From an uncultured Bacteroidales bacterium (GTDB lineage: Bacteria > Bacteroidota > Bacteroidia > Bacteroidales > P3), in contig CAJOEN010000021.1 in NCBI GenBank assembly GCA_905233475.1, forward strand, positions 1-48,441: DNA of 48,441 nt, given 5' to 3'. The notes beneath the pieces were generated by a model, which saw nothing but the letters and a program-made list of their open reading frames with translations, searched no databases and had not been told where the DNA came from. The first letter of the stretch is position 1. Each line of letters opens with the position of its first letter. The position numbers and the translations under genes were made by a program. Positions 1 through 7,527 of the stretch are shown piece after piece.

Positions 1-488
1 GAGGAGGTCGGGAGGAGTAAAAACTCTTGAGGATGGTGAAGAAAAGTCCGGTGGACTTTTCGATAGCGAAGCGGAGAACTCGAGGAGTAAAAACCCCACA
101 CACAAGCCCTAAATCCTCCTAACCTCCTTAAAAGGAGGAACTTGCCAAACGCACATGCCAACATAGCCTAAACACAAACCCATGCAAAACGTGGTAGTCC
201 AAACAATTCCCCCTCCGTGAGGGGGGCAGGGGGAGTCTTAACTCTCCGTGAGGGGGCAAGGGGGAGTTTTAACTCTCTCTGAGGAGGTCGGTAGGAGTAA
301 AAAACTCTTGAGGATGGTGAATAAAAGTCCGGTGGACTTTTCGATAGCGAAGCGGAGAACTCGAGGAGTTTTCAACCCCTCACACAAGCCCTAAATCCTC
401 CTAACCTCCTTAAAAGGAGGAACTTGCCGGACGCAAATTCCCTCATAGCCTAAACACAAACCCATGCAAAACGTGGTAGTCCAAACAA
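1..488. repeat. Two long direct repeats (1-206 and 281-488) with hairpin-rich spacer
   Basis: Positions 1-206 and 281-488 are nearly identical, with a few substitutions and one-base indels. Both begin GAGGAGGTCGG and end GTGGTAGTCCAAACAA. Each unit holds a short hairpin (CCTCC at 123-127 with GGAGG at 134-138 in copy 1) and the segment TCGATAGCGAAGCGGAGAA. The spacer at 207-280 contains two versions of a CTCCGTGAGGGGGCA-type element; the first folds as CCCCCTC (209-215), loop CGT, GAGGGGG (219-225). No open reading frame of convincing length is present. This looks like dispersed non-coding repeat DNA; its mobility or function is unknown. Confidence 0.85.
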
Positions 489-574
489 GCTCCTCCTCTC
501 TTGAGGAGAAAGTTTACATTTTACTGTTTTTTTAAATCTCGCAATAATAACAATGGGAGATAGTTTTTCATGTT

Positions 575-788
575 ATGAAAAAGATTGTTGCAAAATTACG
601 GTGTACCCACTGCGGAAGTTATAATTATGTGAAAAATAGGATACATAAGAATGTGCAGCTGAAAGCCGCTTCGGATACCATTGGCGATATGCCGCCAGAT
701 ATAACCGAAATGGACGAGATTTATACAATGGTTTAAAAAGTGGCTACCGAATACCCCTGTGGACCGGGGTTTCTTCGGGGAATTATAG
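575..788 (+). pseudogene. Remnant of an IS1-like transposase
   Basis: An ATG at 575 opens a 54-codon frame. Its N-terminus has a zinc-ribbon start, CTHCGSYNYVKN, like the InsA part of IS1-family transposases. It then passes directly to ITEMDEIYTMV, which resembles the first catalytic Asp region of InsB (EMDE-type motif). The frame stops at 734. Another frame continues with KKWLPNTPVDRGFF up to a stop at 786-788, and the VDR recalls the sequence after that Asp. The simplest reading is that an internal deletion joined the zinc ribbon to the start of the DDE domain and a frameshift followed. Only about 70 of the ~230 residues of an IS1 transposase would remain, and no terminal inverted repeats were found. 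A short unrelated zinc-ribbon peptide is the alternative. Confidence 0.45.
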
Positions 789-1011
789 CCTTATTTTTTT
801 TTGAATTAAGGGGACTTCTATTTATTCGTTTGAGAGCGCGTGTCTCCGACACGCCTGTTCTTTATTTGCCTGATATACCTCACATTAGCATGTGAGGTTA
901 TTGACCATCACACCTTTTATTGTGCATCATCATAGCAAAAGCCTTTATCAAAATATTTTTGTACTACAGTCGCTTTCCACCCTTTTTCACAACCGTAAAA
1001 GCAATACGGAA

Positions 1012-1044
1012 TTTGTAATTGTTGAAAAAAAGACGTAAATTTGC
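1012..1044 (+). promoter_or_regulatory. Bacteroidetes-type promoter for the barrel protein gene
   Basis: TTTG at 1012-1015 is followed after 20 bases by TAAATTTGC at 1036-1044, matching the TTTG-N(19-22)-TAnnTTTG pattern of the primary sigma factor in Bacteroidetes. Transcription would start near 1050, leaving about 100 bases of leader before the ATG at 1150. Confidence 0.6.
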
Positions 1045-1149
1045 TAACGTATATAATAAAGGCTTTTCGCTGTTTAATGAATTAAAAACTGTTTTTCAGA
1101 AATATACAATAAGACATTTTTTGCCGAATACATTAAAAAACTTAAAAAT

Positions 1150-2457
1150 ATGCATACGATTTTCAAAACAACCCTTGCCAGTGCCTGCCTTTTTCTCGGC
1201 CTGCACTCTTTTTTCTCCAACGATGTACGTGCCCAGCTGCTTCCGGAGTCGTCGCCACTGTCCGTAAAGCTTGATGTCCTCGGACACGGCGAGATACGTC
1301 ACGGTGGCATTAAGGACTCGTTGAAATACGACCCGTGTTTCCTCGTCAATCGAGAACGTCTGATAGCGGGCTACAGCGGTTCCTCCGAAAGACTTCGGTG
1401 GGATATGGGCTTGACACTGCAGCACTCGGCTATCTGGGGACAGAACGGCTCGTTGACTGTGTTCGAGGGCTGGGGAAAGCTCAGCAACAAATGGGGCGCT
1501 TTTGTTCAGGTGGGACGTCAGGCTTTGTCGTACGACGACGAGCGCATCATAGGCATGAACGACTGGGCTATGGCCGCCCAGTCGCACGACGCCATCCGTA
1601 CCGGTTTCGAGCACGGCGCACACAAGTTCCACCTAATTGCCACCTACAATCAGGACAACGACGTGGAGGAGACCGGCGGCAGCTACTACTCCGAAGGCGG
1701 TGCACAGTGCCACAAGACCATGCTTGTGGGGTGGTATCACCTGCAGCCGAGCAACTTCCCGGCATCGTTCTCTCTGCTTTTTATGAACGTGGGCATGCAG
1801 TCGGGCAAAAAGGGCATTGACGAACATAACGAATATCAGCAGCTATACGGCGGTTATGCTAAGTTCGACAAGCCGTGGCTCGTGTTTGAAGGCTCATACT
1901 ACCGTCAGTGCGGCCACGAGGAGCATGGGATTCCCATCGATGCTTGGATGGCGGCGGTAAAAGCCACATGGCATCCGGTCAAGTCCCTCGATGTCGTTGC
2001 AGGATACGACTGCCTCAGCGGCGACGAGGATTTCGCCGTCCCGGCCAGCGGGTTTTTAGGACTTACGCAGCACAAGGTTGTGAAAGGCTTCAACACCATC
2101 TGGGGCTCGCACCATAAGTTCTACGGTGCAATGGATTTCTTCTATCTCACCACCTACTACGGCGGATTCACCCCCGGACTGCGCAACCTCTACGGCTATC
2201 TTGGCTGTCATCTCTTCGACCGTCTCAACTGCGGTATCGGCTACCATTATCTGGCCACCGCCACCAAGCTCCGCGACATGGATCTCTCTCTCGGCCACGA
2301 GCTGGAGTTCGAGGCCTCGTATGCTTTCAGCAAGGTGGTGTCGCTTTCGGTGGGATTTTCGTATATGAACGGTACCGAAACCATGGAACGACTCAAACGC
2401 GTCTCCCAAGACAACAACCTAACTTGGGGCTGGATAGACCTGCGTTTCAAACTCTGA
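1150..2457 (+). CDS. Outer-membrane beta-barrel protein (porin/alginate-export-like)
   Basis: The 435-residue protein begins with a signal peptide that probably ends at ALA-like VRA-Q (residues 28-29). The rest is a run of alternating polar and hydrophobic strands separated by turns rich in Gly, Asp and Asn, with many aromatic residues (for example RWDMGLTL, GWGKLSNKWGAFVQVG, WGWIDLRFKL). It ends in a strand of the sort that closes outer-membrane barrels. The overall look resembles the alginate-export/Porin-like barrels common in Bacteroidota, in particular the stretch VGRQALSYDDERIIG. The substrate cannot be read from the sequence. It is monocistronic as far as can be seen: it has its own promoter and 320 bases separate it from porX downstream. 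Confidence 0.65.
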   Translation: MHTIFKTTLASACLFLGLHSFFSNDVRAQLLPESSPLSVKLDVLGHGEIRHGGIKDSLKYDPCFLVNRERLIAGYSGSSERLRWDMGLTLQHSAIWGQNGSLTVFEGWGKLSNKWGAFVQVGRQALSYDDERIIGMNDWAMAAQSHDAIRTGFEHGAHKFHLIATYNQDNDVEETGGSYYSEGGAQCHKTMLVGWYHLQPSNFPASFSLLFMNVGMQSGKKGIDEHNEYQQLYGGYAKFDKPWLVFEGSYYRQCGHEEHGIPIDAWMAAVKATWHPVKSLDVVAGYDCLSGDEDFAVPASGFLGLTQHKVVKGFNTIWGSHHKFYGAMDFFYLTTYYGGFTPGLRNLYGYLGCHLFDRLNCGIGYHYLATATKLRDMDLSLGHELEFEASYAFSKVVSLSVGFSYMNGTETMERLKRVSQDNNLTWGWIDLRFKL

Positions 2458-2777
2458 GCCGGCAGCGGCCTGTTGCCGCATTTTTTTCGGGATTTGTAAT
2501 CCCTGCATATACCTTACATCCACAGCACAAATTCGTAGAGCCGTGGTGCGTTGCATTGCTTTCGACAGGCTCAGGCACCGCTTTTTAATTCGAATTTCGG
2601 AATCTTTTTCAAGTTGAAAAATGGAAGTTGAAATTACTGACAACCAACCAAAGATATTCATAATAAATTCTCCGCTTCGCTATCGAAACCCCCATTTTTT
2701 CATAAACAAACAATTTTAATAATCCCCAAATAACAAAAACGCAATTATTCCGTTTCTCTCAAAAAGTAGAGAATATT
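2458..2777. other. Intergenic region with fragments of dispersed repeats
   Basis: No gene is seen in these 320 bases. TTCTCCGCTTCGCTATCGA at 2669-2687 is the exact reverse complement of part of the long repeats at the window start (around 59-78 and 338-358). The segment CTTTCGACAGGCTCAGGCA (about 2558-2577) resembles a short motif that, from memory, is scattered through many Bacteroidetes genomes. The PorX leader follows and is AT-rich. Confidence 0.6.
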
Positions 2778-4328
2778 ATGGATAAAATAACCATACTTTG
2801 GGCTGATGACGAGATAGACCTGCTTAAGCCACATATTATGTTTCTCGAGGATAAAGGCTACGAGGTGATTGCCGTAACCGGTGGCGACGAAGCTCTCGAC
2901 GAACTGTCGAAACAGGTGGTGGATATTGTGTTTCTCGACGAAAATATGCCCGGCATTAGCGGATTGGACACACTGAGCATAGTAAAAAATCGCTACCCCA
3001 TGATTCCTGTGGTGATGATAACCAAAAGCGAGGAGGAACATATCATGGACGAAGCTTTGGGCGGAAAAATCTCCGACTATCTCATTAAGCCCGTGAAACC
3101 CAATCAGATACTGCTTACCGTAAAAAAACATACCGAGGGCAAACGCCTCGCCGACCAAAAATCCATTCAAAACTACCAGCAGAATTTTCGTAGCATAAGC
3201 ATGGAACTGATGAACCCCTTATCGGCTGAAGAATGGATAGATATTTACAAACGTCTGGTACAATGGGATTTGGAATTATCTAAAACCGAAGACCGCAATA
3301 CCCACGAAATTCTTTATTCGCAACGTGCCGAGGCCAACCAGCTTTTCTGCCGTTTCTACGAACAGAACTACGAGGACTGGCTTTCGGGCAGAATCGAGAA
3401 ACCTCTGATTTCGCCCACTGTGCTCAAAGAAAAACTTTTCCCGCTTTTGCACGACGACAGACCCACTTTCCTTATCGTTATCGACAACTTCCGTTTCGAC
3501 CAATGGAAATACACCCAGCCCACCATAGAAAACCTGTTCCACACAGAGGAGGAATGTATTTATTACAGCATACTGCCCACCACCACGCAATACGCCCGCA
3601 ACGCCCTGTTTTCGGGACTTATGCCATCGGAGATAGAGAAAAAATATCCGCAATACTGGATAAACGAAACCGAAGAGGGAAACAAAAACCAATTCGAACA
3701 CGAGCTTCTCGACGAATATCTTAAACGCTACGGGATAAACATAAAGCACACATACCACAAAGTTCTCAACGCCGCCTTTGGCAAAAAGCTCATCGACAGC
3801 ATTCCACGCATGATGCAAAACAAACTTACTGTGGTAATTTACAACTTTATAGACATGCTTTCGCACGCCCGCACCGAGTTGGACATAATACGCGAACTGG
3901 CCGAAAACGAGCAGTCGTACCGCTCGCTTACCCTATCGTGGCTTGAACATTCGCCACTTATGGAATTTCTGAAACGCATTGCCGAAGAGGATGTCAATGT
4001 GATAATAACCACCGACCATGGCTCCGTAAAAATCAACAATCCCGTAAAAGTGAAAGGCGACAAGGATGTGTCGGTGAACCTGCGATACAAAGTTGGTCGC
4101 CTGCTCGACTACACCCCCAAGCAGGTGTACGAGGTTAAGGACGCGTCAAAAATCTTTCTGCCAAAACTTTACGTAACTTCGCCTTATATATTTGCCCATC
4201 GCAACGACTTTTTTGCCTACCCAAACAACTACAACCAATACGTACAATACTACATGAACACTTTCCAGCACGGCGGCATTTCGATGGAAGAAAATTTAAT
4301 TCCTTTTATAATATTGAAAAACAGGTAA
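2778..4328 (+). CDS. porX: PorX-type response regulator with PglZ/alkaline-phosphatase-like domain
   Basis: This 516-residue protein has the domain order of Porphyromonas PorX. A receiver domain fills residues 1-120, with the acidic pair D10/D11, phospho-acceptor D54 (VFLDENMPG), T82 and K104. A helical linker follows to about 225, then an alkaline-phosphatase-superfamily (PglZ) domain. In that domain VIDNFRFDQW (around D236), LPTTTQYARN (T270), NFIDMLSHAR (D359, H363) and TTDHGS (D413, H414) fit the metal site and the catalytic Thr. PorX with its histidine kinase PorY controls T9SS genes in Porphyromonas; the PglZ domain has been reported to be a zinc phosphodiesterase. No kinase gene is adjacent, as is usual for porX. 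The length matches the family. Very secure as a family call. Confidence 0.93.
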   Translation: MDKITILWADDEIDLLKPHIMFLEDKGYEVIAVTGGDEALDELSKQVVDIVFLDENMPGISGLDTLSIVKNRYPMIPVVMITKSEEEHIMDEALGGKISDYLIKPVKPNQILLTVKKHTEGKRLADQKSIQNYQQNFRSISMELMNPLSAEEWIDIYKRLVQWDLELSKTEDRNTHEILYSQRAEANQLFCRFYEQNYEDWLSGRIEKPLISPTVLKEKLFPLLHDDRPTFLIVIDNFRFDQWKYTQPTIENLFHTEEECIYYSILPTTTQYARNALFSGLMPSEIEKKYPQYWINETEEGNKNQFEHELLDEYLKRYGINIKHTYHKVLNAAFGKKLIDSIPRMMQNKLTVVIYNFIDMLSHARTELDIIRELAENEQSYRSLTLSWLEHSPLMEFLKRIAEEDVNVIITTDHGSVKINNPVKVKGDKDVSVNLRYKVGRLLDYTPKQVYEVKDASKIFLPKLYVTSPYIFAHRNDFFAYPNNYNQYVQYYMNTFQHGGISMEENLIPFIILKNR

Positions 4329-4374
4329 TAATACCTCCATTTGTGGATTAGAACGACCTCTGTACCGACACGGT

Positions 4375-5259
4375 TTATTGCCGTATATCGAGACCCCACA
4401 TAAGTTTATCGCGTAGAGCGCTGTAGAAATTTTGGTTGCCCATACGCACTAATTTTATTCCAAAACTCTCTTTACGAATGCTTATCTCGGTTTGTGAGGG
4501 CACTATTATCGAGCCGGAGTCCAAACCAAGGCTCATGGTGTCGGTTTTGCTGTGCGTTACAAGGCGTATCTTTGCCGTGTCGGGGACTATGATGGGACGG
4601 AAAGTCAGGTTGTGCACCGCCACTGGAGTGAGTACAAAACAGTTGGAGTTTGGTGTGAGTATAGGCCCTCCACAACTGAGCGAATAAGCGGTGGAACCTG
4701 TGGGAGTGGCCACAATAAGCCCGTCGCCGGCGTAGGTGGCAAGAAAATCGCCGTCCACAAACACGTCTATCGACAGCAAAGTAAGCGGCTTGTCGCGGTG
4801 CAGACCGACCTCGTTAAGCACAAAACACTCCTCAAGGCCATCTGTGCCACCGTATTCCACATGCAACATACTGCGTTCCTCTATGGTGTAATTGCCATTA
4901 ATGAGTTCCGACACATAGCTGTCCATATCGTTGCCGCTAATGGTGGTAAGAAAGCCAAGATGTCCCATATTCACGCCCACAATGGGTATGTTGCGATTGC
5001 CCAAAAGTGCCACTGTTTTCAAAAGGGTGCCGTCGCCGCCTATGGAAAGCAGGAAATCGGGCTGTGATTCCTCGTGTGCACCATTGCCGAAAATTCGTGG
5101 AGCCTTCGCAAAAGCAACGCTCTCACGTATCATTGCATAGAAATCGCCATACACAAAAATGTCGATACCCTGCTTTTCGAGCGAACATACAAGATTCTGC
5201 AACGACTCGCGCATTGTGCCATCATATTTTTTTCCAAAAATTCCTATCTTCAAACTCAT
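4375..5259 (-). CDS. nadK: NAD kinase
   Basis: The 294-residue cytosolic enzyme phosphorylates NAD+ to NADP+. The diagnostic GGDGTLL motif is at residues 74-80, preceded by LLSI. The motifs NEVGLHRDKP, GDGLIVATPTGSTAYSLSCGGP and the C-terminal RPIIVPD region are all present and in order. Length is normal. The gene begins 19 bases after the stop of the CHU_C surface protein gene on the same strand, so the two probably share a transcript. It converges with porX with only about 46 bases between the stops. Confidence 0.95.
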   Translation of the reverse strand: MSLKIGIFGKKYDGTMRESLQNLVCSLEKQGIDIFVYGDFYAMIRESVAFAKAPRIFGNGAHEESQPDFLLSIGGDGTLLKTVALLGNRNIPIVGVNMGHLGFLTTISGNDMDSYVSELINGNYTIEERSMLHVEYGGTDGLEECFVLNEVGLHRDKPLTLLSIDVFVDGDFLATYAGDGLIVATPTGSTAYSLSCGGPILTPNSNCFVLTPVAVHNLTFRPIIVPDTAKIRLVTHSKTDTMSLGLDSGSIIVPSQTEISIRKESFGIKLVRMGNQNFYSALRDKLMWGLDIRQ

Positions 5260-5278
5260 CGTTTCAAAAGTTTTTTAA

Positions 5279-7276
5279 TCATTTCAACACAGTAAGCGAG
5301 CCTTTTTTGACGTTTGTAAAACCGTCCTCACCTACATATTGTATCATATAAACGTAACAGCCCGTAGGCACAAGTTTCCCTTTGTAATACCCGTTCCAAG
5401 GCTCATTCACATCTTCCGAAAAGAAAACCATAAGTCCATAACGGTTATATATCCGCAAAGAGTAGCCTTCGGATTTAACAGCGCGCATTTTGGGCAGAAA
5501 CCGGTTGTTGTTGTCTCTCGAAGGTGTGAAAACGTTAGGCACCCAAACCGAGGGCGAGCCGTGATATTCCACCGTTTGTGAGCGTGCCACGCAGTAGCTG
5601 TTGTCATTAGGGTTGGTGTATGCCGCTTCCACGCGGTACATCACATTTCCGTAAGGGTCTGTAAAGTCCTGAATGCTACAGGTGCTGGTTACGCATATAA
5701 CTTCCCACGAAGTGTCGATGTCGGTCTTTTTCAGTACACTGTAATCCAAAAAAGTACCAGCCCCGTCGTAAGGTGTCCACGATAAGGTGTTGGCATCGCC
5801 GTCCTTGCCGAGCGTAGCCACAATTTGTCGCACACGGTTCGACTTTTTCTCGATAAGTCCGCACTCGTCCCAAACGCTGAGGAAATAAGAGTAATTGTGT
5901 GCCTGCACATCCACATTGCTGTCGGTGAGTTTGAGTATAGGGTTGCCCGTGTAAGCTATGCTGCCGTAGTTTTGGAAAAGTCCCATGTCCACACGGCGAT
6001 AAACGGTGTAGCCGTTGGCCACGAAATGGGTGTCGGTGTAGAATGTGAGTTCCATCGCACTACCGTCGGCGGATACCGAAGCTCCCAAAGTGTATATAAA
6101 ATCTGCAGTGTCCACCGTCATCATGTCAAATTCACTGATGTTGGAAAAAGCATATTTGGTGTTACCCACATTGCTTATGCGTAGCAAGGCATATACACGC
6201 CTTACTCCGGCAGGTATGGTAAAACGGAGGTCGCGTGCCGACGAGGGTTCGTTTGCCACAGCATTGTAACGGCCATTGTCGTAACGCAAAAGCAAGGTGT
6301 ATCGCCCAACGCCGCCGGGCATATTGATATATTCGTTCCACGAAAATAGCAAGTCGCGTGTACAATGCTTCCCTTTCATATTCAAAACCACGTTGTTGTA
6401 GGGATTAGTGAGGGCACTGGCCGAAAAGCACGAATCGAATGCATATATACGGAAAGCGTTTACGGTGTCGCTCGAACGTGCAGTGCAGATGTACGATGTT
6501 GTGTTTTGTCCCCACACAGTGTCCAAAGCCATGCACGGAGTTCCTTGACAGATGAAATACCCCATAATGTCGGGGTCGGGACTACGTTGCCACGAAAGTA
6601 TTATGTTCTGAGTGGCGGTATCAACGGTTACTACATCCAAAGTGCAAGGTGTTGTGGGGTTGGGGTCGGTGAACCAAGCTCCTGCCTGTGACGAGAGCGA
6701 TGAGCGCGACATATCGCCGTACTCCACTTTATAGAAAATTGTGTCGCTACAGATGGAGTGCCTTATGGTGTCCTGATAACGCTCCACAGCGGTTGTACCT
6801 ACTGCCGACCATCCGCTGTTGGGCATTTTACGATAAACAGTGTACTGCCCACCAGATGAGTAATATGGGCGATTCCAGCTGACATAAGCGTATTCGCTCC
6901 TGTTGAGCACATTTACAACAGTGGGCAAAACAGTGGCGGCAGAATCAAGAGTAACGGAGTCTGTATAAGATAATGGATTGTCAGATGTGAGGCGTATGCG
7001 GTATATCACACTGTCGGACAGCGCATTGGCGGCAGTGTCGGTGTACTGCCTTGTGTTGATGTCGTTTATTACGGCCATGGTGTCGTATATTCCAGTCTGG
7101 CTGTTGAGCCTTTCCAATTTGCAATTTCGGAACAATGCAGTACCGTTGCTGTAAGTCCACCGCAGAACGACACTGCCGCTGTCGGTAACGCTAAGGTCGG
7201 TGAAACTAACCGTCTGAGCCCCGACAGAAAGCGTACAGCACAACATAAAACCTATATATATGGCTAATCTACGCAT
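5279..7276 (-). CDS. Large secreted protein with C-terminal CHU_C (T9SS type B) domain
   Basis: The start chosen is the Met at 7276 (MRRLAIYIGFMLCCTLSVGAQ), which gives a clean signal peptide; an in-frame Met 24 codons upstream would put a charged tail before it. The mature part is a chain of beta-sandwich, fibronectin-III-like segments rich in Thr, Ser, Tyr and Asn. The last ~85 residues form a gliding-motility CHU_C domain: VPNVFTPSRDNNNRF, IYNRYGLMVFFSEDV, PWNGYYKG, VPTGCYVYMIQY. This domain is the type B signal that sends proteins through the T9SS to the surface. Total 665 residues. No enzyme motif was recognised, so a structural or adhesive role is the best guess. nadK follows closely downstream. 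Confidence 0.85.
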   Translation of the reverse strand: MRRLAIYIGFMLCCTLSVGAQTVSFTDLSVTDSGSVVLRWTYSNGTALFRNCKLERLNSQTGIYDTMAVINDINTRQYTDTAANALSDSVIYRIRLTSDNPLSYTDSVTLDSAATVLPTVVNVLNRSEYAYVSWNRPYYSSGGQYTVYRKMPNSGWSAVGTTAVERYQDTIRHSICSDTIFYKVEYGDMSRSSLSSQAGAWFTDPNPTTPCTLDVVTVDTATQNIILSWQRSPDPDIMGYFICQGTPCMALDTVWGQNTTSYICTARSSDTVNAFRIYAFDSCFSASALTNPYNNVVLNMKGKHCTRDLLFSWNEYINMPGGVGRYTLLLRYDNGRYNAVANEPSSARDLRFTIPAGVRRVYALLRISNVGNTKYAFSNISEFDMMTVDTADFIYTLGASVSADGSAMELTFYTDTHFVANGYTVYRRVDMGLFQNYGSIAYTGNPILKLTDSNVDVQAHNYSYFLSVWDECGLIEKKSNRVRQIVATLGKDGDANTLSWTPYDGAGTFLDYSVLKKTDIDTSWEVICVTSTCSIQDFTDPYGNVMYRVEAAYTNPNDNSYCVARSQTVEYHGSPSVWVPNVFTPSRDNNNRFLPKMRAVKSEGYSLRIYNRYGLMVFFSEDVNEPWNGYYKGKLVPTGCYVYMIQYVGEDGFTNVKKGSLTVLK

Positions 7277-7465
7277 AATTCCGATTATATAACGCAAAAT
7301 GTAGGTTTTTCGTATTTGCCGACAACGAATTAAACGTTTGTCATACACGGGGAAGTGTGTTTTTGGGCTTTACGCAATGCTTTAACAGCAATGGAATACA
7401 GTATCTTCTTTGTATCTACCAACAATTTCTGTAGCACAAAAAACGGCACAATCCGATTTTTTTCG

Positions 7466-7474
7466 TATCTTTGC
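7466..7474 (+). promoter_or_regulatory. -7 box upstream of dpp11
   Basis: TATCTTTGC fits TAnnTTTGC exactly. It lies about 54 bases before the ATG at 7528. It overlaps an in-frame Met at 7471, which rules that Met out as the translation start. No good upstream TTTG is present at the expected distance. Confidence 0.55.
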
Positions 7475-7527
7475 AGTCTATTTTAATCCATTACAAACGA
7501 ATAACTAACCGTAAAAAAACTTATCTT

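Larger units (their letters stand above)
489..1149. other. Mostly non-coding region with transposase remnant and two hairpins
   Basis: Apart from the short broken transposase at 575-788, no convincing gene is present. Two perfect hairpins follow each other: GCGTGTC/GACACGC at 838-854 with a 3-base loop, and CCTCACAT/ATGTGAGG at 878-897 with a 4-base loop. Neither has a T-run directly after it, so they are not clear terminators. The promoter of the next gene lies at about 1012-1044. Confidence 0.6.

Noticed and set aside
1-500. CRISPR array from the repeated units
   Set aside because: The repeats are ~206 bases with only two copies and no regular spacers; no cas genes are present.
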